The notes beneath the pieces are model-generated. The model ran no database searches. It was given only the letters and a program-made list of their open reading frames with translations, and was not told the DNA's origin. Of a stretch of DNA of 43,316 nt, positions 7,877 through 19,800 are shown one piece after another (position 1 is the stretch's first letter; the number at the start of each line of letters is the position of its first letter). This stretch comes from a virus, in the IMG/VR virus record IMGVR_UViG_3300025168_000174, positions 1 to 43,316 of that record; one strand, written 5' to 3'. The translations under genes and the position numbers were made by a program.

Positions 7877-10800
7877 ATGTGTTTTATTGGCGGTTGGCTT
7901 GGCGAACAGCTAGACGACTTTAAAGATAACGTACTAGACGATTTTCTTGGTTTCGTGCCAGGAAAAGGTGGGCTTGTAGGTGACCTTCTACAAGACGCGG
8001 ATGAATTTCTTTTTCATGGGGGACTTGAAGACTTTACATTAGATTTAGGCCGAAAGATTAACGAAGAAATTTTTGAGCCTGCATGGGAGTACCTAGACGC
8101 TTACCTGTACTACTCAGGTCAAAATATGGACTTTAGCGATTCGTTATGGGACATGGCAAAACTAACCGTCGCTATTATTTACCCCCCAGCATTGCCTTTT
8201 GTAACAGCGGCGGCGGCAAAAGACCAAGGCGCTGATTGGGATGAAGCCTTGCTTGAGGGCGCAAAAGTTGCCGTAGGGCAACAAATATCCCAAGGTATTT
8301 TAGACTCTGACATAGCCTCGAACGTAGCAGGTGGACTAGAAGCTAGTTTAACAGCGGCAGGTATTTCTGGCGAATTTATAACGACGTTCACTGAGGCCAC
8401 GGGTAAAATATTTACATCGGGCCTTGCGGAAGGTTCAGTGGCTCTTTTAGAAGGGGATAGCTTTTCAGATGGGTTTGTTGCCGGGGCTATATTTGAAACG
8501 GCTCAAATGGGCACCGATGCAGTAATGAATTTTGTGGACGAGCGAACTGATGGTTATCAGTTTAAAACGGACAAAACACAAGGGGCAAAAAACAATATAA
8601 TTGCGACAGACGGCCAGCCTTTGTATAACAGTTTGCCCGATGGGTCTGATGATTTAACTTCAATAAGAACAGACGCAAATGGGCTTGCACTTAAAGCTCA
8701 AGAAGTTTACAACACCATGCCAGCCATAGTGCAAAACGTACTTGCTAGAGGCGTGCAAGCTAAATTACAAGGGCAAGAAGTAACCGATTTTTTACTCGCT
8801 GAAGCCGCTTTTGAATCATTAATAACAGCGGAAGCTCTAGGAGAACTTATAGAGCCAGTCTTTGCAGGCACTGGGCTTGACGTTAACACAGACGACGGTA
8901 GGTTGTTTATGGCGTTTCTTGCCCCTGCGGTGCAACGAAGTGCGGCGGCCATAACCACAATGGGTTTCGGTGCGGAAAGCGCACTTATATCACAGCAATC
9001 ATTTAGCCAAGTACTAGATCAATACAGTAGCGCACAGTTGTTCAATTTTACAAAAGATGCGATACAAAACACATCAATTGTTCAAGGTTTGTTAAGTCAA
9101 CTAGACGGACTTACAGGTAAAACAGAAGCCGTAGAACTAGCCGCGCAAAACACTGCCGTAACCGCCGCGCAATTAAGTGAAGCACGAGCACCGTTAGTAG
9201 ATGTACTTAATCAGCATGATGATAAGTTAGCCAGCCAACGCGAAGCTAGAGAAGCTGTAATTAGTACCGCAGAAGGGCAATTAATGCTTAGGGTCATTAG
9301 TGAATATACTGATGCTGTCATTGTAGAAGACGATCCTAACAATCCCGACAAAAAAATATACACCATAAAAGAGGGGGCGGATGGGGATATTGCACGCGCA
9401 TACAACACCCATAAAGAAGCCTATGAAGGATACAGAGAGTTAACACCCACATACGTAGATGCCGCAGGCGTAACCAGAGAATACGCGCCGTACGCGCAAA
9501 TAGCGCCTATGATAAACACCTACAAAGAATCTATTACTGAATGGAACGCATTTGTTGCGGAAAACAAAAACATTCTTGAAAACAGCGAAAGTGTTTTAGC
9601 GCCATATAAGCAAGCGTATGAAAATGCGGCGACGCAATTACAACTTGACAGAGACGCTTTGTACGCCGAAACCGATTCTCTTGGGGATTATTTTGATGCA
9701 GAGTTACAAACATTACTGCAAAGTGACTATGTGCAAGTAATACAGCCAGATTTTGATGAAACTTTTTATACTAATTTGTACGGCCCTCAAATAGACGCGG
9801 GTATGACCGCGCAACAGCATTGGTTAGCGACAGGGGCGGCGAACAATTACCTTGTTAGTCAATCTCAAAGGGACGCTTTAGAGCAGTCCATGATAAATAG
9901 GTTTAAATACGACACAATAGAAACTGTTTACGGAGAGGGTAACCTTAGCGCTTTTGAAAAGAGTGACCCTACAAAACGAGCCGCACTTAACACATCCATA
10001 AATAACTATATAAACGCTAACTTTTATGACGCTCTTGGTGATTTTAAATTTGACAGTATTACAGAGTACAAATATTTTGATGAAGATGGCAATGAAATAC
10101 CTACGTTTGTAGAGGGCGCTAGAGTAGAGCGGTATGCTAACCAGGAATATGTAGCCGGGTTAATGTTTGTAGATAATGAATTTAATAGCTACTTACAGCA
10201 GTCTTCTGGTTTAAGCCTTGAAGAATATGTAAATCAACTAAACACAGTTCCTTCTCCTGTTGCTACACCTTTGATGCTAGACGCTTCAATAAGTTCGTAC
10301 TCAGGGCAACAAGTTAACGACTATTTTAATGATTTGTTGTTGTACGGTGGTATAGGTTTAGATGCTGTTACAGGACAGCAAGAATACGTATCTAGCCCCA
10401 CAGCAGGCGCTCAATATCAGTTTAACCCTTTTACTGGTGAACGTGAAACACTATTAACTAACGGAGTGTCGTTTGCAAGTTTAGCAGACAGCGACCCTTC
10501 TGGATTTTTTAGTACCGCTGGTGATTTACTAGGTAACTGGTTTCAAACTTGGTCAGAAGCTACAGGCGCGGCTTACCAATCAAAAGCTGAATACGATCAA
10601 GGTAGGCGAGCGTTTATAAATGAACAAATGGCTAGCGGTGCCGAAGTTGGGAAAAAATGGTGGTGGTCAACAATAGACGTGTTGTCGAACGCTTCAGCAA
10701 ACGCTACTGAAACTGCCATGTTAAACAATGTTCCTGGAGCAGAATTACAATATAAGGTAAATGTAGACGCTAATGGCGACGTAGTAAGTTTGTTTTCGCA

Positions 10801-13800
10801 ACAAAACGCGCCCGATAATAGGTTTGTGTACTACAACACTAAAGAGGACGTACCTAGAGAATTTTTGCCTTACGCTAGTTTAGATTACAAACGAAACGCT
10901 GGCGGACAGATAATAACAGACGTAGCTAATATTGCTAAAGTAGAAGAGAAAAAACTGGATATAAACAACTACTTTAACGATGTGTGGGACAGAGTGCGTA
11001 TGACGGATGTGTACACCCTAGCTGGCGCGGAGGGGCTACTTAGTTGGGTACAAAACACATTTGTGGCAGGCGCTGGGTATTTCATTAATATGGATGCACA
11101 GGAGATTTTAGATAACCCAGTATATAAATGGTTTGACGTAGCCACACAAGTCACAGAAGCCGCCAGACTTACTATTGCCAATCAATTTGACCCGACCTAC
11201 GCAACTAATTTAGAGGCTATGAACAGCGCCTTTAGTCCGATTAATCTAACGCAACGTGCGGTAGACGACCCTGCTACACCGTACATAAATGAGACTGTAT
11301 GGGACACCATGGCTATATTCGGTGACAACTACCAAGCGTACCCTACAGAGTTTATAGCGGAAGTTCTATTTAAAGAAAGTGTAGAAGAATTAGGGCCGTT
11401 CGCGGCGGGTGTTGCTGTTAAAAAAGGGGTAGAAGCGTTTCCGGAAATATCAAGTAACGTCGCCGCGGCTCTTGGTTTAGGCACCGCGTTTTCGCTAGAG
11501 GTAGCAGAAAGTGCTGGTGGTGAGTATGTGGGTAATTTTGAAGAAGCGAAGGCTGTAATCGCACAGGTTCTACGAGACAGAAGAGCTAGTAATCAAGACG
11601 TAACGTGGACAAGTCAACAGATTGATATAATGGCTGACCACTATGCGCAGGGGATAGCTAGAGAAACCGCTACATACGCAGGTATGTTAACTGCCGCTAT
11701 GTTTTTTGCTGGTGGTGGCGCTCTTGATCAATCAGCAATGCGGAGAATGGGCATCCCTCCCGACGTCCTTTCTGATTTAGGTCGTAAACTAAACAATGAT
11801 TTTCTTATAAAGAACGGCACTAACGCTTTTTCAAATGGCGCGGCAGTTGTAAGTAAAGAAATTCTTTCTGAGTATGTTGAAGAATATTCAATTGCAAATA
11901 AATTTGAATCTCTAATATATAAATGGGACAACACACGTAACATACCCGGTAATGTGCAGTTTGCAGGTCAGTTTGGCGCTTTAATAGCAGGTACGGCTAC
12001 CACCGCAGGTATTTTGTTTTACCCTGGTGTGTGGCTTACTGATAAAGATGGTAATTCATACGCGGAAGAATTTGACATACCTACGTTTTCTGAAGCTACG
12101 GGTAGGTTAGAGTATAAACCTACAGGTAACTTAGCCGCGGATTTTCTTTTAGCAAACGTACCAGAAATTGCTACCGCAGTATACACAGGAAACGCTTCAT
12201 CCATAGACAGTATATTACCAACACTTGGTATTACAGGGGACGTTGCTACCGCACTAGCGGATGCGGCTAACGATCCATATTACGCGGACACAATATATAG
12301 ATTACCTAGCCCAAGTCCTGGGTTTATTGACCCAGACTTTAACACTTTTCCAGTTGGTACTAATAATGAACTTTATTATGACCCTACATCGGCTGGCACA
12401 TATAAGTTTAAAGATGGTAACTGGGCACGCACCGGTAATGGGAATCAAACCGTAGCTGATTGGAAATCTTATAACGAGTATGGCACGATTGTAGACGTAA
12501 CAATGCCTACGTTCGAGCAAGTAAAACGGTCAATTCAACTGACACTTAACGATAGAGAAATGTTAGAGGGTCGCTTTACAACTATTGATGGTCTTAGTGT
12601 ACAAGGGTTTAATTTTCCTGACCATCCAAGTTTTCCAGGGAATTCACATGGATATACATTACCGGATGCGGTAAAAAATTCGTTTCACCCCGCAGATTTT
12701 ATACCAGAAAACTGGGAAAGTTTAACTTACGACCAGTTGTTGCCGTACTACACTGGGTTTCGTAACATACAAGAACTCGTCTTCGTTCCTAGTCCACTTG
12801 CCGTAACACAGTATTCGGCGATAGATCCGAGCGATGGGCTTTTGTATATATACAATGGCGAACCTTATATTCCACCAGGGCAAACCGAACCAGGTTTTAT
12901 GGTGCCAGGGTGGGACGGCGTAGCAGGCGCTAGGAGTAGCGACGAATCAATTCCTGACCAGTTTTTTGAAGGGATTGAAAACCAACTTATAACTGATCCA
13001 AATACAGGAGATCAATACTTAGTTAGCGTTACGTTTGAAGAAGGTCAAAACGCTATGGAATCGACCACAAGGCTAACAAAATGGATAACGGATGCGCCTA
13101 GTGCTTACGAGGTATGGGATAAATTTACTACTGACGACCAAGGTTCATGGGTAATTGATGGTGGAGTTGGTTACCAAAGTGATTTTGGTAGTGGGGGAAA
13201 ACGATTACGTTACTTACCTCCTGTCACAATTGCCGGGGGCAGTGCTTTAAACACGAGAAATGGTGAAGGTATGTTTGGTGGGTGGGAGGCTATATACGGC
13301 CCTGACGCTCCTTCAGACAGGGACATGGAGTACAGAAGAACAAATTGGATAGAAGATAGATACGGTAATGTTAACAATATACCTGAACTCCTGCAAGACG
13401 GTAAGGGTCAAACCCTCGGTGGTATGGAAACCATGATAAATAATGCCGCTGGGTACGTTATGATGGCGACCAGTGAAGCAGATTTTGAACAGCGTATGGA
13501 AGATTACTCGACTGTGTATGAGGCTTACTGGCCTTATATTGCAAGAGAACGCGCTAAGTACGGACTAAAAAACCAAGATACCGTAAACGAAGCGTTTTAC
13601 GGTGGTAGCATACCGCTTAGAATAAAGACTATAAATCCGTATGACGTAACCGGGGTAGAAGAAGTAGCAGGGAGCGAGTTATATTATTCCGATGGTTATG
13701 GCTATAATCTATATCATAGGGCGGGAAGGTTTACTCAGTTACCCACTTCTGAATACGTAAACAATTTATTGTACCCAGATGGGCTTTTAGCGGATGGTGA

Positions 13801-16800
13801 AGGTAATTTTACACCAAAAGTAACGGACTTCCCCGTTGCGCCTACAAATACAGCCCCTGAAAAGTGGTGGGATCAAGAGAACCATCATCGGTACTATGCC
13901 GCCTACGACTCAGGTATTTCGCATAATGGTAATTCTACGGATGCCGAAGGGTTATTTATCCCTGTAAGTGAAGAAATGGCGGTAGGTTCATGGAGTGCTG
14001 AGCTTACAGGCACCCTTCAAATTGAAAGTGGGCGTTTTACTGCGGGTTCAGTTCCTTGGCAATGGTTAGTAAACCCTGCTTTTCATACAGAGCCAGAGCA
14101 TGGTGAGGTTACGACCTTTTCATACATAAGAAATAATAGTTTGGGGGTCGACCATAGTGGGTATGGTGGCTTGGGCTACAAAGGAATATGGATTCACCCG
14201 TTTGAAAAGGACGCTCGTGGAGACGGGTTGCAGTATGTGTATAAAAATGGACAGTGGCGAGCCGCATGGTATTGGCACCCGGCAGTAGATGATGATGGTC
14301 AGTGGATCCCGTACGACGAAGAGGGAGGTACGCGCAAAGGGTTAAAAGTAAACACTGGCGTATCAAACCTGGCAAGTAGCGATAGTTATGGACTACCAAT
14401 ATGGACAAGCGGTACCAATGACGCCGGCGGACAAATTCCAAATTTTAATAAACCTTATAGGAGCGACAGAGATCATGTTTGGGGGCACACGGAGTATGAT
14501 GAAGCAACCGCCGGTGATTATCCTGGCGAAAATGCTACTTCTCCCGGATTAGGCGCTACTACAGAAGAGTTTTTAACTAATATTGGTTTTACTGGTAGTT
14601 ATGATGACTTTACTCCTGCGGCAAGGGCTAGATTACAGACACCCTATTCTTCCTCTGATCAACTAGCATTGCCGCCGGGGATGATTGACCCCATAGCCCA
14701 ACAAGAAGAGTATGAGCAAGCGCAGTTTGATTATTTTATATCTAAATCTGTAGAAAACGGGTGGTCAGTACCCGATGCTAACTATTATGTATTTAAAAAT
14801 GGACGTGACATACTTAACGTAATGGACGGTATGCAAAGTACCGACGACTTCGATGCTTATTTTGTTAACAATGCTGACCAAGCGCAAACGTTTAACGGTA
14901 TAGATCCCTCTCCTACATTAACATTGTCTTCTTACAAACGATTATTTACTGATACGTATGGTTTAAGTGAAGAAGAATTCTATGCTATGCACAGAAGTCC
15001 GTCGTTGGGGATGACTAATGAAGCTGTGGATGACACGTTAAATAATTATGTATTTAACCAAGTAGAAGATCCTAATAAACTTGACGCGTTTGGCAATCCA
15101 ATTATAGGTATGAGAGGGAACAGTGATTTTGTACAAAATTTTGTTGCCAACAATATTAATACAAGAGAAGACATAATAGCCAAATACAAAACAGAATTAG
15201 GTCAATCTTATGAGCCTACAGAGGCAGAGATAAATCAGTATTTAGGTTACAGATACAAGTTAGACGATAATGGAGATCACGATTTACACGCGAGTGGAAA
15301 CAAAAAACAATATAAACTGTTAAATAATATTGATCTAAATTATTTTACAGACGTTGAACGAGAAGATGCGGTTGAACGCAGGCTTACCACATTAGAGAAA
15401 GACACAGTTAGAAGTAACTTTTTTGAGTTAAATGACCCAATAAAACGCGCTCAGTTTAAAGACAGATTAATAGACTTGTATCAACATGATTCTTTGATAA
15501 GCGAAGCTGAAAACCAAAGGGCATTTGATATTTTAGTTAACGACACTATAAACAACGAGTATAACCAAAACTTACGTCGTAGAAACGCCGCATCTCAACT
15601 TAGAACACAGTTGTTTATAAAAGATGCTAGGGGCGACGAGGAATATAAAAAATATCCTAATATAAACGTGTCCACGTACGACGAAGATCAAGAAACGTGG
15701 ATAGAAGCAAATTTTGGCGCCGCTTTAGATGCGTATTATGACGCTGACCCTACAAAATATACTGTACCTATTACTGATATTAAAACACTTATAGAAAACT
15801 ATGAGGCTACAGAAAAAGCTAAATTAACGGCTGTGTTACCTGGCCGATCAACTCTTGTGGATGAGTTGTTTAGAGTAAACGGTACAGTAGCTGACGCACA
15901 GAAACTGGCCGACATAGTTACTAACTTTGAAGCTAAATGGGGTTATACACCTAGCGAAAAAGACTTATACATACTAGGCGCAAACGCAGGGTTATCAGTA
16001 AGTGGTATAAAAAATACAAACAACACGTTTGGCCTATTTAATAGTTTTGCAACAGGTGGGCGTCAGGTAAACAATTACTTTGCGGCGCAAAATGCGTTTA
16101 GGACAATTAAAGAAGAGTTTGAAAAATACGGGTACACACCTGACGACGCCGAAATACGTGGGTATATGAATGCCGTAAACACAAACTTAGGTGGCGTAAC
16201 TACTATACCTGTATTAGACCAAAATGTAATTGCCCAAATAGAGGCTTACGTAGCCCCTAAAATATTGGATGCAGGAGAGGTAAAAGGTTTACTTGAAAAC
16301 GCCGGTATAACAGCGGCAGAGTTTGAAGCTAGGTTTGGGTATGACCCTATCAGTAGATACACTGACACTAGAATCGACTCGTTTGACGCAGGGTTTAGTC
16401 CGTTAGAAAACGACATCTCTACGTTTGTTGCCGATAGAGATTTACAGACACAAAGAGATTATAACGCGGCTGAGTACAACAGAATAGCCGCTGAGTTTTC
16501 TAAGTACGGTATAGACATTTACGCAACAGAAAAAGCTAATGATTTAGCGGGTGCATTTTTCGAGCAAGACCTAGCAGACGTAGAACAAGTGGTAATAGAT
16601 AACTATCCCACTGGCACGCACGTTGACTTCTTAAAACGTTCTAGGTTAGTAGAATATTTTGAGATGACAGGTGAAGCAATACCTAGTGAGCAAGACCTAC
16701 AGACTATGATAGATCAGATGACTGGGACTACTAAAGCCGAGTTAACTGACACTAATCAAATATCCACCATAGCAACTACCTATTTAGCGGCGCAAACGTA

Positions 16801-19800
16801 CGATACGAGCGATGTAAGACGTGACTTAGCCGCCGAGTTGGGTATAGAAGAGAACCTAATTCCCGCCGATTTCAATGACTATATAACTAACTTAGCCGCT
16901 GAAGAACTTACCGATGGTGGTGCCGCAGGACGTATAGCAGGTGATATAGCCAACGCAGAAACTGCTTTCGGCTTATACGATGAAACCCCTGCGGAGTTGG
17001 CTGAAGCGTTAGACGGCACTATAGCAGACGTACCTACGTATTTAGAAGACAAGCAGTACACACTAGAAGACGCTAAGGCAGATTTACGTACAGAGCTTGG
17101 GTTGGCCGCCGATGCCGATGTGTCAGCGTATAACACATACCTATTCCGTCTAGTAGACATGACGGGCGCTACACCAGACGCCGATGGTGAGATTAAAGTA
17201 CAAGGTGATATAACCGGTAGCACAGATTTAAGAGATTACCTACAAAATATAAAAGGGTTTGACGTAGGTAGGGGTGAAGGCGAGGTACTACTTAATCCTT
17301 TTACTGAGGGTATGTCAGACGCACTTGGGTTAGGCGTAGATTTAGACACTACGCAAAGTGTTATTGATTACATGGATGCCAATGAGATAACAGGCGATGA
17401 GATACGTAATCAAATTGTTACTGAAACAGGCGTCAATATATACGAAGAAGACGGGACACTCAAGGCTGAGTTTACAGATCAAGCCTTAACAGCGGCTGGG
17501 TTCTTAGTTGATACAAAAGGTAGAGATGGTTACCAAGCCGCAGAGTTAACAGGCAACGTTGCCGATAACACTATAAGCGAGTCTGATATAAGAACTTGGT
17601 TGGGTAACAACGACTACGCCGCACCAGGTGCTGAAGTAGACTTTTTAGGCTATACAGGGTTAGGTACAGACATTGCTGGGCAGGCAGGACAGTATGTAAC
17701 TGACGAAGATTTAGTTACTCAAACACAAACAACGATAAATAACGAACGACAAGCAGTAAGCGACTACTTTGACACAGCCCACAGTTACTTTGATGAAGAT
17801 GCGGCTGTTAACTTTGATATTGATGCGTTACGTAATGCTGACCCTGCAACCATGCAAGCCGCAGTCGATGCGCTTGTAGACGACCAGACGTTGGATTTTG
17901 ATGAGATAGAAGACTACTTCCAAACAGAGCTTGGTTATGGTAGTTGGGTTCCTAGAAGCGTAATAAAAGGCGCGTTGCTTGGGCAACCTGATAATCCTGA
18001 TTTCCCCACACCTCGGCAGTTAACAGCAGGTGAGCTAAACGAGTCAGGTCAATTAGACTCTGTTGCGAATATAGCGCAGTTGCCTGACCAAACAACGCTA
18101 GAAGATTTAGTTAATTATACCACCATATCGCCAGAAGAAGCTCGTGCATACTTAAAGGGCGAGGATCTCTTTGGTGGCCCTCAAATAGATGTACCGTACA
18201 GCGCCGCCGTAGTCGATGCGTTAAGTGACGAAGATTTAGCGACTTTGGGACTCACAGGTAATTACGGTTGGCAAGGTCTAGCATTACCTGAACGAGTCAA
18301 TCCTGTAGATCCTGAAAATATAACGAGCCAAGGTGATTCAACTAATAAAGGCGCGTTTTTAGCCAGTGGGTTTTATAATGACCAAAACCAAGATGAGGAT
18401 GAGGCGCGAGCATACCTAGCAGGTCTAGGGTTAACGCAAGCCACTGAGCTTAACGATCCAGCCGACCCTGACTCTGGCTATAAAGTTGACTTTGCGACCA
18501 TAAACAACTTAGCGGATAACTCACTGGAAGGTCGATTTGATGCGACTGAGCTAGCCCGACGTGCGACACTAGAGGGCGGATACTTTGACCAAAACGAAGT
18601 TACCTTTGATGAGATAAGAGAACAAATTGCTAATGAGTTAGGTGTAGCCCCTGCAACGCTATACGATGAAAATGGCGATCCTATAGCTGGGTACACAGAC
18701 ACTGATATAACCGCCGCTGGGTTTACACAAGGTGTAAATGTTGTAGAAACTGGCCTTGGTACAGAGATTACTGACAACGTACTAACAAGCGGTGACATTG
18801 AGAATCACTTGTCTGGTTTAGGGTACTCCGCAGAACAAATAGCTAATTTTGACTCTAGTGGTATTGCCTGGAACGACACTACTGCGCTAGATGAGCTAAC
18901 GGCTGACTTCCAAACCAACAACAGAAACACAACACAACAAGCAATTGCGGCTGATTTAGAAACTAATTTTGGTTGGTTAAACGCAACTGATGCAGACATA
19001 GCGGCTGTAGCAGACTTAGATGCCGCAGGGCGCACGGCGTGGGTAGGCGACAGAAGGTTTACTTCAACACAAGCCGCTACTGCGTTAGCGAATGTTGGGG
19101 TGCCTACAGATCACCCTGAATATAATAATTTACTTACGGCGTTAACCGTCGATCAAGATAGAACAGGTAGCGTGCCTGCTACACAAGCCGCGCTAGTCGA
19201 TAGCGTTGAAGACCCATTACTTGACCCGTTCTTTATTGATCCTGGCGAAGTAGCCACTGAATTTGGTAACTATACTTACTTTGAAGCCCCCACAGATTTG
19301 TTACCGTTTACAGGTTTAATTGACGATACTGGGCTACCCACCACCATAGAAACTTATGTGAACGAAAACTACGTAACTGCTGATGAGGCACGCGCCGCGT
19401 TAGATGGCGTAGCAGGTGTAGATGCGTACGCTAGAGACGACCAAGATAACTACATAATAACAGACCAACAGCTACTTGACGCAGAATTAACTGGTCAATA
19501 TGTAGACACCGTAGAGAACCAGGCGCTTGCAGATAGGGTCGGGAATCTTACAACAGACGAAACCGAAGCTAGGAATTTACTAATAGCGCAGGGTGTTGTA
19601 AATCCGACCGATGAAGATATACAAAACTACATGGGCTTTACTCCAGAAGCGCCTACATTTACACCAACTGATATAGCTGACCTGCGCTACAGAGGTATAT
19701 TGGATCAGTTTGGCACACCTGCGGTATACAGTGATACGGAAACAGACCTAGACGGTAACCCTGTCTTAGTAACCCCAGCAACTGGTATCTACGCCGAAAT

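Noticed and set aside
12261-12455. A 64-codon hydrophobic + frame inside the giant gene
   Set aside because: No ribosome site and a Leu/Thr/Ile-rich composition typical of an out-of-frame shadow.
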